In this document: one piece after another, positions 49,804 through 60,319 of the stretch
Layout: each line of letters begins with the position of its first letter
Numbering within the stretch: the stretch's first letter is position 1
Assembly (NCBI RefSeq): GCF_001426645.1
Contig: NZ_LMEX01000002.1
Location: forward strand, 826,322-890,321
Origin: Rhodanobacter sp. Root480
Lineage (GTDB): Bacteria > Pseudomonadota > Gammaproteobacteria > Xanthomonadales > Rhodanobacteraceae
Direction: 5' to 3'
Length of the DNA: 64,000 nt
The notes under the pieces: generated by a model
Seen by the model: the letters and a program-made list of their open reading frames with translations, nothing else
Told to the model about the DNA's origin: nothing
The model's database searches: none
Translations under genes and position numbers: made by a program

Positions 49804-49834
49804 CGAAACATATTTGCACCATACCGAAACGAAA
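49804..49834. promoter_or_regulatory. CGAAA-repeat operator before the GH36 operon
   Basis: CGAAA at 49804, 49825 and 49830, the first in CGAAACAT as in the agaR/receptor spacer. It serves the divergent amidohydrolase and GH36 genes. Confidence 0.45.
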
Positions 49835-49895
49835 CGCTTGCATCAACACCGATCGCTGACGCAGAATCGGTACAACATTTTTGCAGGAGTTCGCC

Positions 49896-52004
49896 ATGGA
49901 ACCGATGGGACGCCGCACGGTATTGAAGCTGGTCGCTGGCAGCGTAGCCGGCGGTATGGCCATGGCTCTCCTGCCGAAAGCCATGGCCGCCGCGATCCGC
50001 AGCGGCGGCGCGGTGGCAGGCGCGGATGCCGTGGCCCAGGACACCGTCCTGACCATCGCCTTCGACCGCAAACTCCACAGCAGCCTGCTCGTCAAAGGCG
50101 GCGCCATCACGCCGTACCAGCCCAGCGAAAGCCTGCTGCTGGCCAATGGCGCGCTGGACGATTTCGCCCTCACCGATCATCGCGAGGAAGCGATCCGCGA
50201 CCCGCGCCACGGTGCCGGCCGTCAGGTGATCGTCACCGGTCGCTCCAACCGCCATGTGGAAAAGCAGGTGGCGGTGACGTTCTTCGACAGCCTGCCCGGC
50301 TTTGCCGTGCTGCAGACGCGCTACCGCAACAGCGGCACCGCGCCGCTCAAGGTCGCTGGCTGGCGCAACGCCGCGCACGAACTGGCCGACGCGCCGGGCG
50401 GCTTCTGGAGCTTCTCCGGCACCACCCACACCGACCGTCGTGACTGGGTGCAGCCGGTGGGCGCCGATTTCGATCAGCGCAACAAGCTGTCCATGGATTC
50501 GTCCGACTACGGCGGCGGCACGCCGGTGGCCAATATCTGGCGCCGCGACGTCGGCATCGCCGTGGGCCACGTGGAGCCGGTGGTGCGACCGCTGGATCTG
50601 CCGGTGAAGAAAACAGCCAGGGGCGCGCACATCGCGGTCGAGCTGCTGCAGGAATTCACGCTGGCGCCGGGCGAAACCCTGATCACCGAACGCACCCTGC
50701 TCGCCGTGCACACCGGCGATCACTACGCACCGTTGCAGCAGTACAAAACCTACATGCAGGCCGAAGGCCTGGTGGCGCCGCAGGCACCTGCCTCCGCGTT
50801 CGCGCCGATCTGGTGCGCATGGGGCTACGGGCGCGACTTCACCATCAAGCAGATCTTGGACACCCTCCCCAAGGCCCGCGACCTGGGCTTCGAATGGGTG
50901 GTGATGGACGATGGCTGGCAGACCAACGAGGGCGACTGGCGCATCGACAAGCGCAAGTTCCCGCGCGGCGACGCCGACATGCGCGCGTTCACTGCCGAGG
51001 TGCGTCGCCAGGGCATGCGACCGCGCCTGTGGGTGGCTCCGCTGGCCGCCGACCCGGGCAGCGATGTGTTGCACGACCACACCGACATGCTGTTGCTGGA
51101 CGAAGGCGGCGCGTTCCAGACCGTGACCTGGTGGAACGCGCTGACCCAGTGCCCCGCCTATCAGCCCACCATCGACTTCTATGTGGCGCTGGTGAAAAAG
51201 ATCATTGGCGACTGGGGTTTCGAGGGCATCAAGTTCGACGGCCAGCACCTCAACGCCGTGGCCCCCTGCTACAACCCCGCGCACAAGCATGCGCACCCCA
51301 GCGATTCGGTCGAGGGGCTGGCCACCTTCTGGAAGGCCATTTACGACGCCATCCACGAAGCCAATCCGCAGGCCGTGGTGGAGTTGTGCCCGTGTGGCAC
51401 CGCGTTCGACTTCCACAATCTTCCGGCCACCGACCAATATCCCGCTTCGGACCCGACCTCGTCATGGCAGGTGCGCAGCAAGGGCAAGTCGATGAAGGCG
51501 CTGATGGGCTCGCGCAGCAGCTATGCGGGCGACCACGTGGAGTTGTCCGATCGCGGCGACGACTTTGCCTCCAGCGTGGGCATCGGTGCGGTGGTCTCGA
51601 CCAAGTTCACCTGGCCGAAGGACACCGAGCATCCCTCCGAACCGCTACCGCCCGGTGGGTTGGTGCTCAATCCGCAGCGGGAAGCGCTGTGGCGCAAATG
51701 GGTGACGCTGTACAAGCAGCACATGCTGCCCAAGGGCGAATACCGTGGCGAGCTTTACGACATCGGCTTCGACCGGCCGGAGGCGCATGCCATCGCCAAG
51801 GACGGTGCCATGTACTACACGTTCTACGCCGACAGTTTCAATGGAGCCGTACAGTTGCGCGGCCTGGCGCCGGGTCGCTACCGCGTGCGCGACCTGTTTA
51901 ACGAGGTCGATCTGGGCGAGGTGGATGCGGACGCCGCCAAGCTGCGCGTGACGTTCAAGCATTTCGTGCTGTTGCAGGCCACTCCCGTCGGGGCGCGCGC
52001 ATGA
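49896..52004 (+). CDS. Tat-exported GH36-type alpha-galactosidase/alpha-N-acetylgalactosaminidase
   Basis: The protein has 702 residues from MEPMGRRTVLKLV, a Tat signal with AGGAG before it. It shows clan GH-D features: MDDGWQTNEGDW, the nucleophile Asp in GIKFDGQHLN and an acid/base Asp in ASDPTSSW. GH36 members remove alpha-linked galactose or GalNAc. Because the downstream genes degrade GalNAc or galactosamine, an alpha-GalNAcase activity is the more likely reading, but sequence alone does not prove it. The stop overlaps the permease start (ATGA). Confidence 0.83.
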   Translation: MEPMGRRTVLKLVAGSVAGGMAMALLPKAMAAAIRSGGAVAGADAVAQDTVLTIAFDRKLHSSLLVKGGAITPYQPSESLLLANGALDDFALTDHREEAIRDPRHGAGRQVIVTGRSNRHVEKQVAVTFFDSLPGFAVLQTRYRNSGTAPLKVAGWRNAAHELADAPGGFWSFSGTTHTDRRDWVQPVGADFDQRNKLSMDSSDYGGGTPVANIWRRDVGIAVGHVEPVVRPLDLPVKKTARGAHIAVELLQEFTLAPGETLITERTLLAVHTGDHYAPLQQYKTYMQAEGLVAPQAPASAFAPIWCAWGYGRDFTIKQILDTLPKARDLGFEWVVMDDGWQTNEGDWRIDKRKFPRGDADMRAFTAEVRRQGMRPRLWVAPLAADPGSDVLHDHTDMLLLDEGGAFQTVTWWNALTQCPAYQPTIDFYVALVKKIIGDWGFEGIKFDGQHLNAVAPCYNPAHKHAHPSDSVEGLATFWKAIYDAIHEANPQAVVELCPCGTAFDFHNLPATDQYPASDPTSSWQVRSKGKSMKALMGSRSSYAGDHVELSDRGDDFASSVGIGAVVSTKFTWPKDTEHPSEPLPPGGLVLNPQREALWRKWVTLYKQHMLPKGEYRGELYDIGFDRPEAHAIAKDGAMYYTFYADSFNGAVQLRGLAPGRYRVRDLFNEVDLGEVDADAAKLRVTFKHFVLLQATPVGARA

Positions 52005-52927
52005 GTGTTCCGGCCGTGGCGCTCACCGCCACCTCGCCGCGTCGACCGTGGCTGGGTTTCGCATTGGCGACGGTCGCACTATGGGGCGTGTGGGGCGCGT
52101 TGTCGCCGCTGTCCGCCGAGCATGGCTTCCCCGACACGCTGGTGTATGGCGTGTGGGCGCTGACGATGATCCCGCCGGCGCTGTACATCCTGTGGCGCAG
52201 CGGCTGGAAGCTCGAGCGTTCGCCGCGCGCGATCGCCTATGGCATGACCATCGGCCTGCTCGGTGCCGGCGGCCAGATGCTGCTGTTCCATACGTTGACG
52301 ATCGGGCCGGCGTACTTCGTCTTCCCGATCATCTCGCTGTCGCCGGTGGTCACCATCGCGCTGTCCTTCCTGTTCCTGCGCGAACGCACGGGCTGGATGG
52401 GCACGGCGGGCATCGTGCTGGCGCTGGTGGCGTTGCCGATGCTGGACCTTTCGTTCGGCCGCGGCGCGGACGCTGGTCTGGGCTGGTTCCTGCAATCGCT
52501 GCTGATCATGCTGGCGTGGGGCCTGCAGGCGTATTTCATGCGCCTGGCCAACGACACCGTGCGGGCCGAAAGCATCTTTTTCTACATGACCGTGGGCGCG
52601 TTGCTGCTGGTGCCGGTGGCGCTGGCGATGACCGACTGGAGCCAGCCGGTGAACATGGGTCTTGACGGCCCGTGGATGACCGCCGGTATCCAGGTGCTCA
52701 ACGCCATCGGCGCATTGACCCTCGTCTACGCCTTCCGCCACGGCAAGGCGATCGTGGTGGCGCCGCTGACCAACGCCGGCGCACCGCTGGTGACGGCGGT
52801 GCTGTCGCTGATCTTCGCCAGCGTCGTGCCGGGCCCGCTGAAGATGGTGGGCCTGGTGCTGGCGCTGATCGCCTCGCTGCTGCTGGTGCTCGAACCCGAA
52901 CGCGATCCACCCGCTCCCCTTCCCTGA
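52001..52927 (+). CDS. DMT/EamA-like ten-helix permease
   Basis: The protein has 308 residues with ten predicted helices in two EamA-type repeats (FLFLRERTGWMG and LVLALIASLLLVLEP at the ends of each). It overlaps the GH36 gene by 4 bases and precedes agaZ. It probably carries the freed amino sugar across the inner membrane. Known GalNAc loci use PTS or an MFS-type AgaP, so a DMT transporter here would be an unusual replacement. Confidence 0.82.
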   Translation: MSVPAVALTATSPRRPWLGFALATVALWGVWGALSPLSAEHGFPDTLVYGVWALTMIPPALYILWRSGWKLERSPRAIAYGMTIGLLGAGGQMLLFHTLTIGPAYFVFPIISLSPVVTIALSFLFLRERTGWMGTAGIVLALVALPMLDLSFGRGADAGLGWFLQSLLIMLAWGLQAYFMRLANDTVRAESIFFYMTVGALLLVPVALAMTDWSQPVNMGLDGPWMTAGIQVLNAIGALTLVYAFRHGKAIVVAPLTNAGAPLVTAVLSLIFASVVPGPLKMVGLVLALIASLLLVLEPERDPPAPLP

Positions 52928-52942
52928 CCGGAGCCCGTCCCC

Positions 52943-54229
52943 ATGCAAGTCCTTCTCGACCTCATCGCCCGACACAAGCAGGGGCACGCCACCGGCGTGA
53001 CCTCGATCTGCTCGGCCCATCCCATCGTCATCGAAGCCAGCCTGCGCCAGGCGCAGCGCACCGACCAGCCCTTCGTGCTGTTCGAGGCGACCTGCAACCA
53101 GGTCAACCAGGATGGCGGCTACACCGGCATGACGCCGGCCGGCTTCGTCGACTTCGTCCACGGCATTGCCGACCGCGTCGGCTTCGAGCGCGCGCGCCTT
53201 GCGCTGGGCGGCGATCATCTGGGCCCCAACCCATGGACGTCGCTGACCGCGGACGCGGCGATGGACAAGGCCGAAGTGATGGTGGGCGCCTACGTGGCCG
53301 CCGGCTTCCGCAAGATCCATCTTGACTGCTCGATGGCCTGCGCCGGCGACCCCGAGCCACTGCCGGAAGCGGAGATCGTGCGCCGCGCGGTGCGCCTGTG
53401 CCGCGCCGCCGAAACCGCCTACGCCAGCGCCGGGGGCGAAGCCCCGGTGTACGTGATCGGCACCGAAGTGCCGGTCCCCGGCGGTGCCACGGAAGCCATC
53501 GAAGGGCTGGCCGTCACCACGCCGCAGGCCGCGCTGGCCACGATCGAAGCGCACCGGCAGGCGTTTGTCGACGCCGGCCTGGACGCCGCCTGGCATCGCG
53601 TGATCGCCTCGGTGGTGCAGCCGGGCGTGGAGTTCGATCATCACAACGTGGTCGATTACCAGCCACAGAAAGCCCGCGAACTGAGCCACGCCATCACCGC
53701 CGTGCCGGGCATGGTGTTCGAGGCGCATTCCACCGACTACCAGACCCGCGACGGCCTGGCCGCGCTGGTGCGCGATCACTTCGCCATCCTCAAGGTCGGC
53801 CCTGGCCTGACCTTCGCCCTGCGCGAGGCGCTGTGGGCGCTGGATGCGATCGAGCGCGAATGGATCGACGAGTCGTATCGCGCCGACCTGCGCGACGTGG
53901 TGCTGCGGCGCATGCGCGCCGAACCGGGCTACTGGCAGCGCTACTACCACGGCGAAGGCCACGGGCTGAGCATCGACCTGCAATACAGCCTCAGCGATCG
54001 CATCCGTTATTACTGGCCCGATCCGGTGATCGAACAGGCCCGCCAGCGCCTGTTCGACAACCTGCGCGAGAACCCGCCGCCGCTGCCGCTGATCAGCCAG
54101 TTCCTTCCCCACGCACTGCATGCGCTGCGCAACGGAACCGCCTCGCGCGATCCGCTGTCGCTGGCCATGGCCCACATCAGTGCCGCCCTCGACGACTACC
54201 ACCATGCATGCCATCACCATGACCACTGA
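52943..54229 (+). CDS. agaZ: D-tagatose-1,6-bisphosphate aldolase subunit GatZ/KbaZ (AgaZ)
   Basis: A 428-residue protein of the GatZ/KbaZ family: GHATGVTSICSAHPIV, FEATCNQVNQDGGYTGMTP, LGGDHLGPNPW and HLDCSMACAGDP. In E. coli this subunit supports KbaY/GatY; in several other proteobacteria it is found without the Y subunit and is thought to act as the aldolase. No Y subunit is in the window. It overlaps agaS. Confidence 0.93.
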   Translation: MQVLLDLIARHKQGHATGVTSICSAHPIVIEASLRQAQRTDQPFVLFEATCNQVNQDGGYTGMTPAGFVDFVHGIADRVGFERARLALGGDHLGPNPWTSLTADAAMDKAEVMVGAYVAAGFRKIHLDCSMACAGDPEPLPEAEIVRRAVRLCRAAETAYASAGGEAPVYVIGTEVPVPGGATEAIEGLAVTTPQAALATIEAHRQAFVDAGLDAAWHRVIASVVQPGVEFDHHNVVDYQPQKARELSHAITAVPGMVFEAHSTDYQTRDGLAALVRDHFAILKVGPGLTFALREALWALDAIEREWIDESYRADLRDVVLRRMRAEPGYWQRYYHGEGHGLSIDLQYSLSDRIRYYWPDPVIEQARQRLFDNLRENPPPLPLISQFLPHALHALRNGTASRDPLSLAMAHISAALDDYHHACHHHDH

Positions 54230-55376
54230 ATATCTGGGCCTCACCGAATCCACGTTGACCGCCTCCGGCGCGATCGCCACCGCGCGGGAAATCACGCAGC
54301 AACCGCAGATGCTGGAGCGGACTCACGCGCTGGTTGCCGACCTGCACGAGAAGATCCAGGTCTTCGCCGGCGGACTGACCGGCAATCCCGCCGCGCGGGT
54401 GATCCTCACCGGCGCGGGCAGCTCCGCCTATATCGGCCAATGCGTGGCGCCGCTGCTGGACCGCCAACTGGCCGCCCGCGTGGACGCGGTGCCGACCACC
54501 GACATCGTCTGCGCGCCGCATCTGTACCTGGACCCGGAGCAGCCGCTGCTGCTGGTGTCGTTCGGCCGCTCCGGCAACAGCCCGGAGAGTCTGGCCGCGG
54601 TGAAACTGGCCGAATCCATGGTGCGCGAAGTGCGCCACCTGGTCGTGCTGTGCAACGCTGAAGGCGAACTGGGCAAGCTGGCCGTCGCCCACGCGATGAC
54701 GGTGTTGCTGCCGCCGGAAACCCACGACACCAGCTTCGCGATGACCTCCAGCTTCAGCTGCATGATGTACGCCGTGGTGGCCGCGTTGCTGCCGACCGGA
54801 ACCATGGACAGCCGCATCAAAGCCATCGCCAACGCCACCGATCGCAGCATCCACGAAGCGCTGCCGGTACTGGATGCGCTGGCGCTGGAGCAGCACGAAC
54901 GCGTGGTCTACCTGGGCAGCGGCGTGTTGCAGGGGCTGGCCCGGGAGGCGGCACTGAAACTGGGCGAACTGACCAATGGCGCCGTCGCCACCTGCTTCGA
55001 TTCGCCGCTGGGCTTTCGCCACGGGCCCAAGACGTTCGTCAACGCGCGCACGCTGGTGGTGGTGTTCGTCTCCAACGATCCGCTCACCCGCCGCTACGAC
55101 CTGGACCTGGTCGACGAACTGCGCCGCGACGGCTGCGCCGGCCGCATCATCGAGGTCACCGCACAACCGCGCACGGAAGCCGGCACCGGAAGCATCGCCG
55201 TACCCGACATGACCACCGCCGCCGACCTCGACCTGCTGTGGCCGTACATCGCCATCGCGCAGACCTATGCCTTCTTCACCTCGCGCGCGATGGGTGTGAC
55301 ACCCGACAACCCCAATCCTGCCGGCATCGTCAACCGCGTGGTGCAAGGCGTGCGCCTGCACGCGCTGAGCGCATGA
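54219..55376 (+). CDS. agaS: SIS-family galactosamine-6-phosphate deaminase/isomerase (AgaS)
   Basis: The protein has 385 residues from MTTEYLGLTES, overlapping the agaZ stop by 11 bases. It has two SIS domains: LTGAGSSAYIG and SFGRSGNSPESL in the first, YLGSGVLQGLAREAALKLGELTNG in the second. AgaS converts galactosamine-6-phosphate to tagatose-6-phosphate plus ammonia. The neighbours agree with this role. Lack of the N-terminal glutamine amidotransferase domain separates it from GlmS. Confidence 0.9.
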   Translation: MTTEYLGLTESTLTASGAIATAREITQQPQMLERTHALVADLHEKIQVFAGGLTGNPAARVILTGAGSSAYIGQCVAPLLDRQLAARVDAVPTTDIVCAPHLYLDPEQPLLLVSFGRSGNSPESLAAVKLAESMVREVRHLVVLCNAEGELGKLAVAHAMTVLLPPETHDTSFAMTSSFSCMMYAVVAALLPTGTMDSRIKAIANATDRSIHEALPVLDALALEQHERVVYLGSGVLQGLAREAALKLGELTNGAVATCFDSPLGFRHGPKTFVNARTLVVVFVSNDPLTRRYDLDLVDELRRDGCAGRIIEVTAQPRTEAGTGSIAVPDMTTAADLDLLWPYIAIAQTYAFFTSRAMGVTPDNPNPAGIVNRVVQGVRLHALSA

Positions 55377-56317
55377 ACGGACCGGTCTACCTCGGCGTCG
55401 ATGGCGGCGGCACCAAGACCCGGTTCGCCCTGATCGACGCCGACGGCCAGTTGCTGGCCGAGGCGCAGCGGGGCACCACCTACCACCCGCACGTTGGCCT
55501 GGACGGTGTGCGCGCCATCCTCGCCGACGGCGTGGCCGACGTGCTGGCCACCGCGAAACGCACGCCCGCCGATATCGCCCACGCCTTCTTCGGCCTGCCC
55601 GCCTACGGCGAAGACAGCCACGCCACCGCGTTGCTGCAAACCTTTCCCGAAGCGATCCTGGGCCACCGCCGCTACACCTGTGACAACGACATGGTCTGCG
55701 GCTGGGCCGGTTCACTGGCCTGCGCCGACGGCATCAACATCGTCGCCGGCACCGGCTCCATCGGTTACGGCCAGCGCCACGGCACCGCCGCCCGCGCCGG
55801 CGGCTGGGGCGAAGCGTTCTCCGACGAAGGCTCCGCCTACTGGATCGCCATCCGCGGCCTCAACGCCTACTCCCGCATGAGCGACGGCCGCCTGCCCAAA
55901 GGCCCGCTGCACGGCATCCTCAACGCGCATTTCCAGCTCGACAACGACCTCGACATCTGCGCCCACATCTACGGCGAGAAAGCCTCCCCGCGCAGCGACC
56001 TGGCCCAACTGTCGCGCCAGGTGGCCGACGCCGCGCGCGCGGGCGATGTGGCGGCGCTCGCCATCTTCCACGACGCCGGCCGCGAGCTGGCGCAGATCTG
56101 CGACGCGCTGCGGCTGGCGCTGCATTTCGAAGCGGGCGAACCGGTACCCGTGTCGTATTCCGGCGGTGCCTTCAACGCCGGCGACCTGCTGCTGACACCG
56201 TTTCGCGATGCACTTGGCGCGGCAAACTCCGCCTTCGAGATCCGGCTTCCCGTGCACGCACCGGATTACGGCGCGGCGCTCTATGCGATCAGGTTGGGGC
56301 AGGGCGGCGCACGCTAA
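55373..56317 (+). CDS. BadF/BadG/BcrA-type amino-sugar kinase (AgaK-like)
   Basis: The protein has 314 residues from MNGPVYLGVDGGGTKT, whose ATG overlaps the agaS stop (ATGA). It has the phosphate-1 loop VDGGGTKTRFALID, CDNDMVCG, the phosphate-2 loop AGTGSIGYG and GGWGEAFSDEGSAYWI, all of the N-acetylglucosamine-kinase group. It probably phosphorylates GalNAc or galactosamine after uptake. A deacetylase (NagA/AgaA) and tagatose-6-phosphate kinase are not visible in the window. Confidence 0.88.
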   Translation: MNGPVYLGVDGGGTKTRFALIDADGQLLAEAQRGTTYHPHVGLDGVRAILADGVADVLATAKRTPADIAHAFFGLPAYGEDSHATALLQTFPEAILGHRRYTCDNDMVCGWAGSLACADGINIVAGTGSIGYGQRHGTAARAGGWGEAFSDEGSAYWIAIRGLNAYSRMSDGRLPKGPLHGILNAHFQLDNDLDICAHIYGEKASPRSDLAQLSRQVADAARAGDVAALAIFHDAGRELAQICDALRLALHFEAGEPVPVSYSGGAFNAGDLLLTPFRDALGAANSAFEIRLPVHAPDYGAALYAIRLGQGGAR

Positions 56318-56428
56318 CGCCAGGGGGGGGCCGACGTCGAAATCGGCGTTCTCCGCAGTCCGCGTGGAAATCCGGCTTACCGCGTCAGCGTGACGGCTGC
56401 CGCCAGTAAACGGCCGCGTCTTCGCAGC

Positions 56429-56456
56429 CTCACCCGCGCCCTGGCGGGTGAGGTTT
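56429..56456 (+). terminator. Terminator after the amino-sugar kinase gene
   Basis: A perfect 9-bp stem CTCACCCGC/GCGGGTGAG with a 6-base loop, followed by GTTTC. It separates the GalNAc operon from hutC. Confidence 0.78.
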
Positions 56457-56472
56457 CATGGCCTTTCATCGA

Positions 56473-56486
56473 CTTGTATAGACATG
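56473..56486. promoter_or_regulatory. HutC-type operator upstream of hutC
   Basis: CTTGTATAGACATG, 14 bases before the hutC start codon, resembles the TGTATAxACA-type palindrome bound by HutC/NagR regulators. Autoregulation is inferred. Confidence 0.5.
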
Positions 56487-56499
56487 TCATCCTAAGCCG

Positions 56500-57225
56500 A
56501 TGAACGAGCCCGCGCCCGCGTACCTGAAGCTGAAACGCTACCTGCTTCAGCACATCGTCAACGGCGACTACCCGCCGCAAAGCCGCCTTCCCAGCGAGAA
56601 GGATCTCGTCATGAAGTTCGGCGTGTCGCGCATGACCGTGAACCGGGCCATGCGCGAACTCACCAGCGCGGGCGTGATCACGCGCGTGCAAGGCGTGGGA
56701 TCGTTCGTGGCCGACCCCAAGGTCGAGTCGGCCCTGCTCGACGTGCGCAGCATCCGCAGCGAGATCGCGGCACGCGGCGAGACCCATACGGTCGACGTGC
56801 TGGTCAGCGAATCGGTCGCCGCCAGCCCGACCATCGCCCGCCAGTTCGGCATTGCTTCGGGCGAGCCGCTGTTCCACTCGCGCCTGCTGCACCGGGCCGA
56901 CGGAAAGCCGCTGCAGCTGGAAGACCGTTTCGTCAGCCCGGCGTGTGCGCCCGGTTACCTGGGCATCGATTTCCAGCTGGAAATCCCGCATCACTACCTC
57001 ATGCGCACGGCGCCGTTGCAGCGCACCGAGCACGTGATCGAGGCGGAGGCGGCAAACCGACGCCTGGCGAAATGGCTGGACGTCAGCGTGGGCGCGCCGC
57101 TGCTCGTGCTGGGCCGGCGCACCTGGTCGCGCGACCGCGTCGCCAGCGTCGCGCGGCTCACCCACCCCGCAGCAAAATACCGTTTCGTCGGCAGCTTCCA
57201 CGTCGGCGATTCACTGCATGCGTGA
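56500..57225 (+). CDS. hutC: Histidine-utilisation repressor (GntR/HutC family)
   Basis: A 241-residue GntR regulator of the HutC branch: LPSEKDLVMKFGVSRMTVNRAM helix-turn-helix, RVQGVGSFVADPK, then the UTRA sensor with RSIRSEIAARGETH and a late RRTWSRDRVASVARL. It precedes hutH by 70 bases. HutC proteins sense urocanate. The neighbouring GalNAc genes make NagR an alternative, but the EIAARG pattern and adjacent hutH favour HutC. Confidence 0.88.
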   Translation: MNEPAPAYLKLKRYLLQHIVNGDYPPQSRLPSEKDLVMKFGVSRMTVNRAMRELTSAGVITRVQGVGSFVADPKVESALLDVRSIRSEIAARGETHTVDVLVSESVAASPTIARQFGIASGEPLFHSRLLHRADGKPLQLEDRFVSPACAPGYLGIDFQLEIPHHYLMRTAPLQRTEHVIEAEAANRRLAKWLDVSVGAPLLVLGRRTWSRDRVASVARLTHPAAKYRFVGSFHVGDSLHA

Positions 57226-57295
57226 CGCAGCGTTCGATGGCCGCCAGCCCGCGAACATGCGTTGCACCCGATCTTGATCACCGGACAAACCCGCC

Positions 57296-58825
<1,530 letters not shown>

Positions 58826-59589
58826 TGGAAATCGTCGACCAACGGCGACGCTCGGCATCTGCACCATGTGGAGCATCGCAGCTCTTGCGTTCGACGAACG
58901 AATCACATCCATCCATGCAGACGGGAAATTCAAACATGAAAAAACCCGCATCGGCGGGCTTGATCGCTCGTCATTCACTGATCTGACGGACGAGAAGACT
59001 TGGTGGTATGGGTGAACTCTAAAAATATCAGTACATTGGCGATTTGGCTAGACTTTTTCTGAAGATAAAACAGTACATGCCCCCAAAGTTGCCCCCAACC
59101 CTTCTCGCCAATGAAACAAAGTCACATGTGCTCCATAGCTAGACGAGTTGAACTCCAGGCTGGCTGATCACACCACACCAAACCGGAGATATCCGTCCAG
59201 ATCAAATCTACACGGGGCATCCGGATCTGCCACCCAGCGACGGATCATGACGAGGAACAGCTGCACCTCCCCTTGCGCAAACGCAACATTTCTGCTCTAA
59301 ATAAGTACGTGGGGAGATTGCTGAAACGTCTCGCGCCCATGACCTGTCGCAACAGGTGGCCGCTGCCAACCAAAGGGCCTTGCAGCTGCTTCTACATCGC
59401 CATACGGACGGCGAAAGGCAACCATCGAAAACCCTGTGGCGCGCGCTATTTGACGCCCAGGTCGGCGTAAGGCGTTGCGTCGAGGCCCCGGCCACACCCT
59501 TGCTAAGCACCTTCATCCCGCTTACCTAAGTGGGTGGAGATCAGCTGGTGTCAACGCCGGGTCGTTTAGCTTTTTCGATGGAGCACAAC
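58826..59589. other. 764-base gap: weak terminator and probable left edge of the island
   Basis: A small hairpin CCCGC-ATCG-GCGGG (58945-58958) follows hutH without a proper T-run. From about 59000 the base composition falls. A doublet GCCCCCAA (59079-59086, 59091-59098) lies near this change. On the reverse strand a 42-codon open stretch before 59166 looks protein-like (MIRRWVADPD) but has no start signal. No integrase is seen. Confidence 0.4.
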
Positions 59590-59895
59590 ATGCCCATTAT
59601 TCAATACACGCCCCCCACTGCAAAACCCTGCTATTCCGTGAAAACGGCTTTTGAAGCCGCCGGCATTGGCATTCCTGACCCCGATGCTGAGATCAGCTTC
59701 AAGGATGGTTGCGCCAGCATGGGCTTCTATCGCCAGAACTTCCAGACGGCACTGAAGCGTCAGCAAGACATGGACGCTCTCGGCAAGATCGTTGATCGCG
59801 CTCGCCTCCCCGAACCGCATTGGAAGGGCGGCAGCCAGTGGTTTTATCGCCGCGAAGTCGCAGCCTACACGGCAGCTGCCGCACAAAGCGAGTAA
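59590..59895 (+). CDS. Small island protein, unknown
   Basis: The protein has 101 residues from MPIIQYTPPTAK, with GGAG six bases upstream; an ATG at 59578 is less well placed. It has no recognised domain. The C-terminal half (WKGGSQWFYRREVAAYTAAA) is like the DNA-recognition part of small excisionase-like proteins, so DNA binding is possible. It is first of five tightly packed genes leading to the DUF3987 gene. Confidence 0.65.
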   Translation: MPIIQYTPPTAKPCYSVKTAFEAAGIGIPDPDAEISFKDGCASMGFYRQNFQTALKRQQDMDALGKIVDRARLPEPHWKGGSQWFYRREVAAYTAAAAQSE

Positions 59896-59900
59896 CCACT

Positions 59901-60317
59901 ATGGCGATGCACTCCCAAAACACCTTCAGCGATGAAGGTGACGGCAGCGTTCGTCCTAATGCTGTACGCCGAAGCGCCCATGGCAATGCTGAGGATTTTC
60001 CGACGTCGGGAAATGTCGGACTCCCTCCGAGCCTGAAATTCGCCGGCATTTCCAAGTCCAAGGCCTATCAGTACGGCCTCGTCCCGGTCTACGACGAAAA
60101 CGGCAACCGCATCAACGAAGGCAAGGTGGCGCCACATCCGTGGCTTCCCATGCCCGACTCGATCATTCGCGCGCCCGGTCAGAAGAAGATCTTCCTCGCT
60201 GAAGAGATTCGTGCCTGGCGCGATGCCGTAACCGATCGCTCTCGTCAAAGCGGCCAAACCAACCTCAACATGAAGTTCGCGCTCAACGAGCATGAACTCC
60301 TGCGCATGGATCACTGA
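59901..60317 (+). CDS. Small island protein with AlpA/MerR-like DNA-binding pattern
   Basis: The protein has 138 residues from MAMHSQNTFSD, five bases after the previous stop. The core LKFAGISKSKAYQYGLVPVYDENG followed by a short linker and KKIFLAEEIRAWRDAV resembles the helix-turn-helix of AlpA-type phage regulators, with a longer wing. It is likely a DNA-binding protein of the mobile element, although the match is by pattern only. Confidence 0.6.
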   Translation: MAMHSQNTFSDEGDGSVRPNAVRRSAHGNAEDFPTSGNVGLPPSLKFAGISKSKAYQYGLVPVYDENGNRINEGKVAPHPWLPMPDSIIRAPGQKKIFLAEEIRAWRDAVTDRSRQSGQTNLNMKFALNEHELLRMDH

Positions 60318-60319
60318 AG

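Noticed and set aside
54120..54218. Earlier start codons for agaS inside agaZ
   Set aside because: The upstream residues are an agaZ shadow (Pro/Thr/Trp-rich) and do not resemble the AgaS N-terminus MTTEYLGL.
52079..54295. 738-codon reverse frame over the permease and agaZ
   Set aside because: His/Arg/Gln-rich shadow across two well-supported forward genes and no SD.
59208..59516. 102-codon reverse frame between hutH and the island genes
   Set aside because: Cys/Arg-rich with no SD or domain, and not conserved-looking; left as part of the non-coding gap.
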